A stretch of DNA of 64,000 nucleotides from Roseobacter sp. SK209-2-6 (GTDB lineage: Bacteria > Pseudomonadota > Alphaproteobacteria > Rhodobacterales > Rhodobacteraceae). Both the position numbers and the translations under genes were made by a program. Numbering within the stretch: position 1 is the first letter of the stretch; every line of letters starts with the position of its first letter. The notes under the pieces are model-generated. The model did not search any database. It saw nothing but the letters and a program-made list of their open reading frames with translations, and was not told where the DNA came from. Below, one piece after another: positions 1-8,009 of the stretch. The DNA is taken from NCBI RefSeq assembly GCF_000169455.1, contig NZ_AAYC01000003.1, positions 286,921-350,920 on the forward strand, read 5' to 3'.

Positions 1-305
1 ACGGTGCGCTTACGCTCCAGATCATGGAAGAACTCTTCCATCTGCGCCTCAAGATAGAGGCCATGCCACAGCACCAGGTCGGCGCGGGTCATCGCCACGA
101 TGTCGGAGCGGGTCTGGCGGTAGGCATGCGGGTCCACGCCCGGCCCCATCAGGGCCTTCACATCAACCTCATCGCCACCCACCTGGCGCGCGGCATCTGC
201 AATCATGCCAGTGGTCGCCACCACTTTGAGAGGGGCCTCGGCCCAGGCCTGGCTTGCCGCCAGAACAGCAGCAGCCGCCGCCAGAAAGAGATTCTTGAAC
301 CGCAT
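1..305 (-). CDS. Metal (Mn/Zn/Fe) ABC transporter substrate-binding protein, 5' part only
   Basis: This gene reads leftward and is cut by the window edge, so only the first 101 codons are present. The start is the ATG at 303-305, preceded by a GGAGG ribosome site 8 bases upstream. Residues 1-22 form a signal peptide ending in AWA, so the protein is periplasmic. The mature N-terminus runs into VVATTGMIAD and then GPGVDPHAY, the typical N-lobe of the cluster 9 (TroA/PsaA/SitA/ZnuA) solute-binding family; His60 in VDPH is the first metal ligand of that family. No His-rich loop is visible in the part present, which together with the Fur-type operators upstream favours manganese or iron over zinc. 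The ATPase and permease genes would lie beyond base 1. Metal specificity cannot be settled from this fragment. Confidence 0.85.
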   Translation of the reverse strand, partial: MRFKNLFLAAAAAVLAASQAWAEAPLKVVATTGMIADAARQVGGDEVDVKALMGPGVDPHAYRQTRSDIVAMTRADLVLWHGLYLEAQMEEFFHDLERKRT

Positions 306-343
306 GGGATGCAGCCTCCGTAAATTCAAACCTGCTGTCTATA

Positions 344-358
344 TGAGAATGATTCTCA
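344..358. promoter_or_regulatory. Fur-superfamily operator, proximal copy
   Basis: TGAGAATGATTCTCA is a perfect 7-1-7 inverted repeat, the architecture recognised by Fur/Mur/Zur-type regulators. It lies 39 bases upstream of the metal-transporter start codon (303-305), where it would overlap the promoter. The repeat is seen directly; the assignment to Mur or Fur is inference. Confidence 0.65.
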
Positions 359-374
359 ATACTGTCAATGAAAA

Positions 375-389
375 TGCGAATTATTCGCA
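375..389. promoter_or_regulatory. Fur-superfamily operator, distal copy
   Basis: TGCGAATTATTCGCA is a second perfect 7-1-7 inverted repeat. Its centre is 31 bases (three helical turns) from the centre of the proximal copy, so two dimers could bind the same DNA face. It differs from the first site at one symmetric position in each arm. Confidence 0.55.
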
Positions 390-506
390 ACAAAGAGCAT
401 ATTATTTGTCCAAAAGGTCAAATTTCCCCCGAATTTGGCCCGGGATTTCTTGCCAAGATGCCGCACCCGTGCGACTTTCGCGCAGAACTCTGTTGAGGAC
501 CCCGGA

Positions 507-1496
507 ATGGAAAGCCAAACCATGGAACACCGCGCCACCGAGGCGCATGGCGATGAGCCGCGCAACCCAGGCATGCCGCTGGACCTGGACTGGGTCGCCG
601 CCGTGCAGGCCAATACTTCAGCGATCGAGCGTCGCTGCGGCACGCTGCCCGGACGGCGCAGCGTCAAAAAGGACAACCAGGCAGCCTGGCTGCTGAAGGC
701 CATCACCTGCATGGACCTGACCACCCTGTCAGGCGATGACACCGAGCCCCGCGTCCGCCGCCTCTGCGCCAAGGCACGCCAGCCAGTGCGACCAGAGATG
801 CTGAAAGCACTCGGCATGGAGGGCATCACCACCGGTGCGGTCTGCGTCTATCACGATATGATCCCAGCCGCTGTCGAAGCCCTGAAAGGCACCAATATTC
901 CAGTCGCTGCGGTTTCCACCGGCTTCCCGGCGGGACTGTCGCCCTTCCACCTGCGAGTGGCGGAGATCGAAGAGAGCGTCAGAGCCGGCGCCACCGAGAT
1001 CGACATCGTGATCTCGCGCCGCCATGTACTCTCTGGCAATTGGCAGGCGCTCTATGACGAGATGCGGGCCTTTCGTCAGGCCTGCGGCGAAGCCCATGTA
1101 AAAGCCATTCTCGCCACCGGCGAGCTGGGCTCTTTGCGCAATGTGGCGCGTGCCTCGCTGGTCTGCATGATGGCGGGCGCCGATTTCATCAAGACCTCCA
1201 CCGGCAAGGAGAGCGTCAACGCCACCCTGCCCGTCTCTCTGGTGATGATCCGCGCCATCCGCGACTATTATGAGCGCACTGGTTTCCGCGTCGGCTACAA
1301 GCCAGCGGGCGGTATTTCCAAGGCCAAGGATTCGCTGGTTTATCTGGCTCTGATCAAAGAAGAGTTGGGGGACCGCTGGCTGCAGCCGGATCTGTTCCGC
1401 TTTGGTGCCTCCTCGCTCTTGGGCGATATCGAGCGCCAGCTGGAGCACCACATCACCGGCGCCTATTCCGCCGGTCACCGTCACGCCATGGGCTAA
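507..1496 (+). CDS. deoC: Deoxyribose-phosphate aldolase
   Basis: The 329-residue protein is a class I aldolase that splits 2-deoxy-D-ribose 5-phosphate into glyceraldehyde 3-phosphate and acetaldehyde during deoxynucleoside catabolism. The Schiff-base lysine is in FIKTSTG, and the second active-site lysine is in VGYKPAGGI. The segment AAVSTGFPAG matches the early barrel strand of the family. It is longer than the approximately 220-260-residue short DeoC forms because of an N-terminal extension of about 60 residues, as in other long-form enzymes. The ATG at 507 was chosen because GAGGA sits 7 bases upstream; an earlier in-frame start at 435 has no such site. The ALDH and SDR genes follow on the same strand, so the released acetaldehyde could be oxidised by the next gene product. 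Confidence 0.93.
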   Translation: MESQTMEHRATEAHGDEPRNPGMPLDLDWVAAVQANTSAIERRCGTLPGRRSVKKDNQAAWLLKAITCMDLTTLSGDDTEPRVRRLCAKARQPVRPEMLKALGMEGITTGAVCVYHDMIPAAVEALKGTNIPVAAVSTGFPAGLSPFHLRVAEIEESVRAGATEIDIVISRRHVLSGNWQALYDEMRAFRQACGEAHVKAILATGELGSLRNVARASLVCMMAGADFIKTSTGKESVNATLPVSLVMIRAIRDYYERTGFRVGYKPAGGISKAKDSLVYLALIKEELGDRWLQPDLFRFGASSLLGDIERQLEHHITGAYSAGHRHAMG

Positions 1497-1574
1497 CCCG
1501 CGCCTCGAGATCTCCTGCCTCAGGATGATCTCGGCGTTTTGGGGCAATTGGCGCCCCGTGAAAGGACACAGATT

Positions 1575-3917
1575 ATGACCGTCAAAGAGAAGTTCGAATC
1601 CATGGACTATGGCCCCGCACCCGAAAGCGCTGCCGAGGCACTGGCTTGGTTGGTCGACCAGGGCGACCGCTTTGGCCATTACATCAATGGCGAATTCACC
1701 ACGCCCGGCGATGGCTTTGAAAGCCGCAACCCTGCCACCGGCGAAGTGTTGGCAACCCTCAGCCAGGCCACACAGGCAGATGTGGAAAGCGCGGTAAAGG
1801 CCGCCCGTTCTGCACAGCCCAAATGGGAAAAACTGGGGGGCCCTGGCCGCGCAAAGTACCTCTATGCGCTGGCGCGGCTTTTGCAGAAGCACTCTCGCCT
1901 TTTTGCGGTGCTGGAGACCCTGGATAACGGCAAACCAATCCGCGAGACACGTGATATCGACGTGCCACTTGCGCAGCGCCACTTCTACTATCACGCCGGC
2001 ATGGCCCAGCTGATGGAAAGTGAACTGCCCGATGCAGAGGCCCTGGGCGTTTGCGGTCAGATCATTCCCTGGAACTTCCCGCTTTTGATGCTGGCCTGGA
2101 AAGTGGCACCCGCCATTGCCATGGGCAACACGGTAGTGCTGAAACCCGCGGAATATACCTCGCTCACCGCTCTCCTCTTTGCGGATATCTGCCGCCAGGC
2201 CGGCCTACCCAAGGGTGTCGTCAATATCGTCACCGGCGATGGCTCTGTGGGTGAGCTGATCGTCAATGCAGAGGTCGACAAGATCGCCTTTACCGGCTCC
2301 ACCGCCGTGGGCCGCAAGATCCGCGAAGCCACCGCTGGTACCGGCAAGGCACTGACATTGGAGCTGGGCGGAAAGTCCCCCTACATCGTCTTTGATGACG
2401 CAGATATCGACAGCGCTGTCGAAGGGCTGGTGGATGCGATCTGGTTCAATCAGGGTCAGGTTTGCTGTGCCGGCTCGCGCCTTTTGGTGCAGGAGGGCAT
2501 TGCCCCGCGTTTCTACAAGAAGCTGAAGGCCCGCATGGACAAGCTGCGGCTGGGCCATCCGCTGGACAAATCCATCGATATTGGTGCCCTTGTTGATCCG
2601 GTACAGTTGGATACGGTTGCAGGCATGGTCAAAGCCAATACCGCCGGTGAGACCTATCAGCCGGAGATGCGCCTACCGCATCAGGGCTGCTATTTCCCTC
2701 CGACCTTGATCGAAGGCCTCTCTCCTGCTGATACGCTGATGCAGGAAGAGATCTTTGGCCCGGTCCTGGTCTCCTGCACCTTCCGCACCCCGGCAGAGGC
2801 AGTGGAACTGGCCAATAACACCCGTTACGGCCTTGCTGCCTCGGTCTGGAGCGAGAATATCAATCTGGCCCTGGATATTGCGCCGCAACTGGCAGCGGGG
2901 GTCATCTGGATCAATGGCACCAATATGTTTGATGCCGCCGCCGGGTTTGGTGGGGTTCGTGAAAGCGGCTTTGGACGCGAAGGTGGCTGGGAGGGGCTTT
3001 CGGCCTATACCCGTGAAAAAACCAAGGGCAAAGCGCGCAGCAAAGTTGCGGCCTTTGAAGGCAAACCCGGCAGCGCGCCTGTGGATGTGATAGACCGCAC
3101 CGCAAAAATGTATATCGGTGGCAAGCAAGCCCGCCCCGATAGCGGATATTCAAAATCCGTCTATGGCCCAAAGGGCGATCTTCTGGGTCAGGTTGGTCTG
3201 GCCAATCGCAAGGATGTGCGCAACGCGGTTGAGGCCGCAGCGGGCGCCAAGGGCTGGTCCAAGACAACCGGGCACCTGCGCGCACAGATCCTCTATTACA
3301 TCGGTGAGAACCTCTCTGCCCGGGCGGCGGAGTTTGCCCATCGCATCGATGCCATGACTGGCAAGAAGAGCGGCGCCAAGGAGGTTGAGGCCTCGATCCA
3401 GCGGCTCTTCACCGCCGCTGCCTGGGCCGACAAATATGATGGTCAGGCCCATGGGGTGCCAATGCGGGCGGTGGCACTGGCGATGAAAGAACCGGTTGGC
3501 GTCATCGGTGCGCTCTGCGCGGATGATGCGCCGCTCTTGGGGTTGGTCTCGGTCCTGGCGCCTGCCATTGCCATGGGCAATCGCATGGTCATGCTCGCGT
3601 CAGAACCCTTCCCATTGGTAGCAACCGATTTCTACCAGGTGTTGGAGACCTCGGATCTGCCAGGCGGGGTGGTGAACATCCTCACTGGTTCTGCGGATGA
3701 AATCGCAGGCCCCTTGGCCTCACATATGAATGTGGATGCGGTCTGGAGCTTCTCCTCCTCTGATGTGGCTGAAACGGTGGAGCTTGCCTCTGCAAGCAAC
3801 CTCAAGCGCAGCTGGGTGGCTAACGCCACGTCGCCTGACTGGTCTGTCGATCACAGCCGGAAATTCCTGTTAGAAAGTACGGAAGTCAAAAACATCTGGG
3901 TGCCCTACGGGGAATAG
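1575..3917 (+). CDS. Two-domain aldehyde dehydrogenase, ALDH16 type
   Basis: This 780-residue protein is an NAD(P)-dependent aldehyde dehydrogenase with two ALDH modules in tandem. The N-terminal module (about residues 20-490) is complete: the general base Glu263 lies in LELGGKSP, the nucleophile is in the VCCAGSR segment (Cys297/298), and PWNFP and GFTGST-like cofactor segments are present (seen as PWNFPLL and FTGSTAVG). The second module (about 510-780) begins with MYIGGK and has PVGVIGALC, AIAMGN and VVNILTG motifs, but no catalytic Cys or Glu segment and it is shorter. This is the layout of the ALDH16 family, whose second domain is non-catalytic. An AAAGGA ribosome site precedes the ATG at 1575. 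Placement directly after deoC suggests acetaldehyde as a substrate, which is inference. Confidence 0.9.
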   Translation: MTVKEKFESMDYGPAPESAAEALAWLVDQGDRFGHYINGEFTTPGDGFESRNPATGEVLATLSQATQADVESAVKAARSAQPKWEKLGGPGRAKYLYALARLLQKHSRLFAVLETLDNGKPIRETRDIDVPLAQRHFYYHAGMAQLMESELPDAEALGVCGQIIPWNFPLLMLAWKVAPAIAMGNTVVLKPAEYTSLTALLFADICRQAGLPKGVVNIVTGDGSVGELIVNAEVDKIAFTGSTAVGRKIREATAGTGKALTLELGGKSPYIVFDDADIDSAVEGLVDAIWFNQGQVCCAGSRLLVQEGIAPRFYKKLKARMDKLRLGHPLDKSIDIGALVDPVQLDTVAGMVKANTAGETYQPEMRLPHQGCYFPPTLIEGLSPADTLMQEEIFGPVLVSCTFRTPAEAVELANNTRYGLAASVWSENINLALDIAPQLAAGVIWINGTNMFDAAAGFGGVRESGFGREGGWEGLSAYTREKTKGKARSKVAAFEGKPGSAPVDVIDRTAKMYIGGKQARPDSGYSKSVYGPKGDLLGQVGLANRKDVRNAVEAAAGAKGWSKTTGHLRAQILYYIGENLSARAAEFAHRIDAMTGKKSGAKEVEASIQRLFTAAAWADKYDGQAHGVPMRAVALAMKEPVGVIGALCADDAPLLGLVSVLAPAIAMGNRMVMLASEPFPLVATDFYQVLETSDLPGGVVNILTGSADEIAGPLASHMNVDAVWSFSSSDVAETVELASASNLKRSWVANATSPDWSVDHSRKFLLESTEVKNIWVPYGE

Positions 3918-3941
3918 CCCAAGGCAAACAGGAGCACTGCC

Positions 3942-4769
3942 ATGGCCACCGTCTTTGATTTCAACAACAAAACAGTGGTCGTGATCGGCGGCACCAGCGG
4001 TATCAACCGCAGTATCGCCGAGAGCTTTGCCGCAGCGGGCGCCCGCGTGGCCGTTGCCTCCCGCTCTCAGGACAAGGTCGACGATACCGTGACCGCGCTG
4101 GAAAGCGCGGGCGCGCAGACCGCCATGGGCATCGCTTTTGATGTGCGCGATGCGATGGCCGTTGCCGAGGGCTTTGCCGCAATCCAGGAAGCCTATGGCG
4201 AGATTGACGTGCTGGTCTCGGGTGCTGCGGGCAATTTTCCGGCTCTGGCGGCGGATATGTCGGTCAATGCCTTCAAGACCGTGATCGATATTGACCTGAT
4301 GGGCACCATCCATGTGATGAAGGCGGCCTATCCGCATCTGAAGCGCCCCGGTGCCAGCATCATCAATATCTCTGCCCCGCAGTCCTACCTGCCCTATGAG
4401 GGCCAGGCCCATGTCTGCGCCGCCAAGGCCGGTGTCGACCAAATCACCCGCACATTGAGCATGGAGTGGGGGCTGGAGGGCATCCGGGTCAATTCGGTGG
4501 TGCCCGGCTTTATCGACGGCACCGAGGGCGCCAAGCGTCTGGCGCCAAGCCCGGAAGTGCTAAAGGGCCTCACCCGCAGCATTCCGCTGGGACGGCTCGG
4601 CGCCTGTGAGGATGTCGCCAATGCCTGCCTGTTCCTGAGCTCAGATCAGGCCAGCTATATCAGCGGCACGGTGCTGGCAGTCGACGGCGCGCTTTATCAG
4701 CGTGGTTCAGGCAGCACCGGCGAGATGATGGGACATATGCTGCGCGCTGCCTCTGCCAGCAAGAAATAG
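3942..4769 (+). CDS. SDR family oxidoreductase, peroxisomal 2,4-dienoyl-CoA reductase-like
   Basis: This is a 275-residue short-chain dehydrogenase. The N-terminal Rossmann motif is VVIGGTSGINRSIA, followed by the DVRD loop and a GAAGNFPALAADM segment typical of 2,4-dienoyl-CoA reductase-like SDRs; the C-terminal part has IRVNSVVPG and SYISGTVLAVDGA. The usual catalytic YxxxK is not present: the aligned segment reads HVCAAK, so the Lys is kept and the Tyr position is Val. The same loss is known in peroxisomal-type dienoyl-CoA reductases. The gene follows the ALDH gene by 24 bases with an AGGAG site, so it is probably in the deoC operon. The substrate is not known; 2,4-dienoyl-CoA is one possibility. 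Confidence 0.75.
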   Translation: MATVFDFNNKTVVVIGGTSGINRSIAESFAAAGARVAVASRSQDKVDDTVTALESAGAQTAMGIAFDVRDAMAVAEGFAAIQEAYGEIDVLVSGAAGNFPALAADMSVNAFKTVIDIDLMGTIHVMKAAYPHLKRPGASIINISAPQSYLPYEGQAHVCAAKAGVDQITRTLSMEWGLEGIRVNSVVPGFIDGTEGAKRLAPSPEVLKGLTRSIPLGRLGACEDVANACLFLSSDQASYISGTVLAVDGALYQRGSGSTGEMMGHMLRAASASKK

Positions 4770-4808
4770 TACGCTGCCCCGGCGCAGGAAGACCATCGCC
4801 ACGGGGAG

Positions 4809-4880
4809 CTCCCGCCCGTCGCTGGATCTTTGACAGATCCACTCCCGTTGGGCCCAGCGCCACGCTGACGCGCGGCGCTG
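4809..4880 (-). repeat. Structured dispersed repeat, copy 1
   Basis: This copy occupies the convergent gap between the SDR and the M16 gene. Read on the minus strand it consists of hairpin A (CAGCGCC arm at 4874-4880, GGCGCTG arm at 4855-4861), the linker GGGCCCAAC, hairpin B (TGGATC and GATCCA arms at 4836-4841 and 4823-4828, 7-base loop) and the tail GGGCGGGAG. The inner stem of hairpin A holds one imperfect pair (4862 with 4873), which becomes G-U only when read on the minus strand. The core 15-mer at 4847-4861 is identical in the two copies near 37.5 kb. It may also act as a barrier or terminator between the converging genes. Confidence 0.75.
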
Positions 4881-4898
4881 CCCACCCCAAAAAGGGCG

Positions 4899-6224
4899 TT
4901 AGTTGCTTTCGCGAAGACCTTCGGGGCGACCAACCACAACAAAATGCAGTTGCTCTGGAAGCAGGATTTCCGAGGCTACCCGGTTGATCTCTTCCAGTGT
5001 CACCGCATTGATATGGTCGTTGCGGGTCTTCACATAGTCGATAGGCAGCCGGTCCATCTGCATGCTGACCAGGATTGATGCAATGCGGCCATTGCCGTCA
5101 AAACGCAGCGGATAAGCGCCGGTCAGATAGGTCTTGGCATCTGCCAGCTCTTTTTCCGTGACGCCTTCACCTGCCAGACGTTGCCATTCGCTCTGAATAA
5201 CCTCCACCGCTTCCGCCATCTTTTCATTCGCCGACCCCAGCTGCCCCAGATAGACCGAGGCAAGATCCTGCGGGTAGAGATAGGCATAGACCCCATAGGT
5301 CAGCCCGCGCTTTTCGCGGACCTCTGTCATCAGACGGCTCTCGAAGGAGCCCCCGCCCAGGATCTGGTTCATGATATAGGCCGCAAAGAAACGCGGATCG
5401 TCCCGGGTGATGCCGACATGACCGAAGAGCGCCACCGACTGCGGCGTGTCATAGTCAACGATGGAAACGCCGCCTTCAATCGCCACATTCGCTGGGCCAG
5501 GCAGCGGTGCACCTGCCTCGTTCAGATCACCAAGCAGCTGGTCCAGCAGCGCGCCCAGCTCCGCCGGAGAGATGTCGCCCACAGCACTCACATAGAGCCT
5601 ATCGCGGGCAAAAATCGCCTCATAGGCGTCAAACATATCCTGTCGGCTGAGGTCGGATACGCTGTCAATCGTGCCCTTGCCGGGGCTGCCGTAAGGGTGA
5701 TCGCCGTAGGCCATCTTGGCAAAGGCGCGACCGGCGATTTCATTGGGGTCTTTCAGATCCGAACGCAGACCGGCCAGGACCTGAGCACGCACCCGGTCCA
5801 GGGCGTCCTGATCAAAGCGCGGCTGATGCAATGTCTGATGCAACAACGCCATGGCGTCGTCGCGATTTTCGCTGAGAAACTGCGCTGAAATCGACAGGCT
5901 GTCACGATCGGCGTCATAGCCAAAGGAGGCTGCCAGCTTCTCCAGTGCGCGGGCATATTCCTGCGCCTGCATCTCGCCAGAGCCTTCCTCCAGAAGGCCT
6001 GCCATCAAATAGGTCGCACCCCGTTTTCCAGGTGCGTCCAGAGAGGTGCCGCCGCGGAACCGCAGCTCCAGCGCGGTGAAAGGGATCGAGTGGTCCTCAA
6101 CCAGCCAGGCCTTGATGCCGCCAGGAGAGGTCACCTCCTGGATGTTGATCTCAGCCCGCCCAGGCAGCGCTCCAAGCAAGATCCAGGCACAGAGGGCAAC
6201 CATCATAGTCTTGAAACGCATCAT
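4899..6224 (-). CDS. M16 family peptidase-like protein, inactive partner
   Basis: The 441-residue protein has a signal peptide (cleavage near GRAEI) and the two-lobed insulinase/M16 fold, with RLYVSAVGDISPAELGALLDQLL and EVREKRGLTYGVYAYLYP in the C-terminal half. The zinc-binding HxxEH motif is absent: the corresponding position reads ATYLMAGLLEEGSG. It would therefore be the non-catalytic subunit that pairs with the active protease encoded immediately upstream. Its ATG overlaps the stop of that gene (ATGA at 6221-6224), and GGAGG lies just upstream, so the two are translationally coupled. A second in-frame ATG follows directly. Periplasmic location is inferred from the signal peptide. The substrate is unknown. 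Confidence 0.88.
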   Translation of the reverse strand: MMRFKTMMVALCAWILLGALPGRAEINIQEVTSPGGIKAWLVEDHSIPFTALELRFRGGTSLDAPGKRGATYLMAGLLEEGSGEMQAQEYARALEKLAASFGYDADRDSLSISAQFLSENRDDAMALLHQTLHQPRFDQDALDRVRAQVLAGLRSDLKDPNEIAGRAFAKMAYGDHPYGSPGKGTIDSVSDLSRQDMFDAYEAIFARDRLYVSAVGDISPAELGALLDQLLGDLNEAGAPLPGPANVAIEGGVSIVDYDTPQSVALFGHVGITRDDPRFFAAYIMNQILGGGSFESRLMTEVREKRGLTYGVYAYLYPQDLASVYLGQLGSANEKMAEAVEVIQSEWQRLAGEGVTEKELADAKTYLTGAYPLRFDGNGRIASILVSMQMDRLPIDYVKTRNDHINAVTLEEINRVASEILLPEQLHFVVVGRPEGLRESN

Positions 6225-7585
6225 TCGGCCTCCTCCTGGCGCATGAGATACCCAGTGACCGAGCTTTGCGGGCGCAGGGTTTCCTGTGCCGCTGCGATGA
6301 TCTCATCTCCGGTTATGGATTGCAGGATCTGCGGCCAGGCCTGCACATCCTCGATCGACAACCCGCTGCTCAGCGCCCGCCCATAGCGGTTGGCGATCCC
6401 TTCGGCATTGTCGCGGGCATAAACTTCGGAGGCGCGTAATTGTAGTTTGATCCGGTCCAGCTGCTCTTGATCCACCCCTTCCTCAAGGAACTGCGCAACG
6501 CTGGCATCCAATGCGTCTTCTGCTTCCTCCAGGCTGACACCCTGAGCGGGCACAACGAGAAAATCAAAGCTGGTATCGTCCAGTGAGGTGCCGGAATAGA
6601 AAACGCCAGTATAGACCGCAACCTGCTGGTCGAACTGCAGGGCATTGGCCAGATAGGAGGTGGTCCCCCCTCCCAGGATTTCAGACAACAGGTAAAGGGC
6701 AGCCGCCTTTTCCTGCGCCCCTGCGTCCCGCTCTGGTGCCAGATAACTGCGCTGCAGATAGGGCTGGGCAACGCGCGGATCCTTATAAGTCAGGCGACGC
6801 TCCGCAGTCTGCGGAGGTTCCTTGCTGCGCTGTCGTACAAGCGGCAGCTCTGGATTGGCGGGGATTGCACCATAATAAACCTCTGCCAGGCGCTTCACTT
6901 CCTGAGGGTCGACATCACCGGACACCACCAGGATGGCATTGTTTGGTGCGTAGTAGGTGCCATAGAAGGAAAGCGCATCCGCCATGTCCAGCTCTTCCAT
7001 CTCGTGGCGCCAACCGATGATCGGTTGGCCATAGCGATGATTGAGATACTGTGCTGCGTTCAGCTGCTCACCAAAGAGAGCGCGGGGGTTGTTGTCGGTG
7101 CGCTGATTGCGCTCCTCCAGAATCACCTCGCGTTCGGTGACGATATCTTCCTCGGTAAGACGGATATTGACCATACGGTCGCTCTCCATCTGCATCATCA
7201 GCTCCAGCCGATCGGCAGCAACACGCTGGAAATAGGCGGTGTAATCGTAACTGGTAAAGGCATTGTCGCGCCCGCCATTGGCCGCAACGGTCGCAGAGAG
7301 TTCCCCTGCCGCCAGCTTATCCGTCGCCTTAAAGAGAAGGTGTTCCAGAAAATGGGCGACACCGGATTGCCCGATCGGCTCATCGGCAGAGCCGGCACGG
7401 TACCAGACCATATGCTGCACCACCGGTACGCGGTGATCTTCAACCACAACCACCTGCATCCCGTTATCGAGGCTGAAGGATGTGATTTGATCAGTGATTT
7501 CGCTGCCACCTTGGCTGGTATCAGCCCGGGCTCCTGTTAACCCGGCGGTCAAGATTGCTGCCGCCAGTACGATCCTGCGGATCAT
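6221..7585 (-). CDS. M16 family zinc metallopeptidase, active subunit
   Basis: This protein of 454 residues carries a signal peptide (MIRRIVLAAAILTAGL to about GARA), so it acts in the periplasm. The zinc motif is HFLEH in GVAHFLEHLLFKAT, and the distal ligand glutamate lies in the TEREVILEERNQR segment about 75 residues later, as in pitrilysin-type M16B peptidases. The start at 7583-7585 was chosen because an AGGAGGA site precedes it and the signal peptide begins there; upstream in-frame codons encode a charged, unlikely leader. It is followed with a 4-base overlap by the inactive M16 partner, giving an active/inactive heterodimer pair. An 8-bp hairpin (7606-7628) lies just upstream of the ribosome site. 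Confidence 0.92.
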   Translation of the reverse strand: MIRRIVLAAAILTAGLTGARADTSQGGSEITDQITSFSLDNGMQVVVVEDHRVPVVQHMVWYRAGSADEPIGQSGVAHFLEHLLFKATDKLAAGELSATVAANGGRDNAFTSYDYTAYFQRVAADRLELMMQMESDRMVNIRLTEEDIVTEREVILEERNQRTDNNPRALFGEQLNAAQYLNHRYGQPIIGWRHEMEELDMADALSFYGTYYAPNNAILVVSGDVDPQEVKRLAEVYYGAIPANPELPLVRQRSKEPPQTAERRLTYKDPRVAQPYLQRSYLAPERDAGAQEKAAALYLLSEILGGGTTSYLANALQFDQQVAVYTGVFYSGTSLDDTSFDFLVVPAQGVSLEEAEDALDASVAQFLEEGVDQEQLDRIKLQLRASEVYARDNAEGIANRYGRALSSGLSIEDVQAWPQILQSITGDEIIAAAQETLRPQSSVTGYLMRQEEAE

Positions 7586-7950
7586 GAGGCATCCTCCTTT
7601 TTTTGGCCTTTCCATCCGTGGGAAAGGCTTTTTGTCCCATCGCACAGAGCGGGGCATGGGCCTGGTTTCAAAATGGAGCATTGCTTATTACCACTACAAC
7701 AATCCAATTTAGGTCCATCCGCGCAGCCCTGTGCTTTGGATTTCTCTGTTCGTCTGCTTCATTCAACCTACGCGCTTGCCCAGCTTGTGCAAGCGGGACT
7801 ACCGAAAATGTGAGCCGTAGGACCGGATCAACAAAAAACCCATAGCGGCCAACTGGCAGGCGCCTATGCCTTCTGATCCAGCTTTTTTGAACGTGTCGAT
7901 TTGGGCCGAGAGAGCTCGCCTCTTGGCGAAAACTGAAGAGCTGGAACTGA
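7586..7950. other. Intergenic region upstream of the M16 pair
   Basis: This stretch of about 365 bases between the M16 start and the terminator of the DUF3035 operon has no credible gene. It should hold the M16 promoter. The only structure I see is the hairpin with arms at 7606-7613 and 7621-7628 (GCCTTTCC and GGAAAGGC), placed 8 bases upstream of the AGGAGG site in the leader of the M16 messenger. Short open frames here resemble no family. Confidence 0.5.
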
Positions 7951-7979
7951 AAAGACCGCCCTCTCTCTGTCAGGCGGTC
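7951..7979 (-). terminator. Rho-independent terminator of the rsmB-to-DUF3035 operon
   Basis: GACCGCC (7954-7960) and GGCGGTC (7973-7979) form a 7-bp stem with a 12-base loop. On the minus strand the stem is followed by TTTTC, 30 bases after the DUF3035 stop codon. Confidence 0.7.
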
Positions 7980-8009
7980 CAACTCGTTTGTGAGAGAGGA
8001 TGCTTTTCT

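Noticed and set aside
729..1994. Long minus-strand open frame opposite deoC and the ALDH gene
   Set aside because: It is a high-GC antisense shadow: the plus strand encodes well-recognised deoC and ALDH, and the frame resembles no family.
7606..7633. Hairpin followed by TTTTT on the plus strand, looking like a terminator
   Set aside because: No plus-strand gene lies upstream of it. It is more likely a leader hairpin of the M16 messenger on the other strand.
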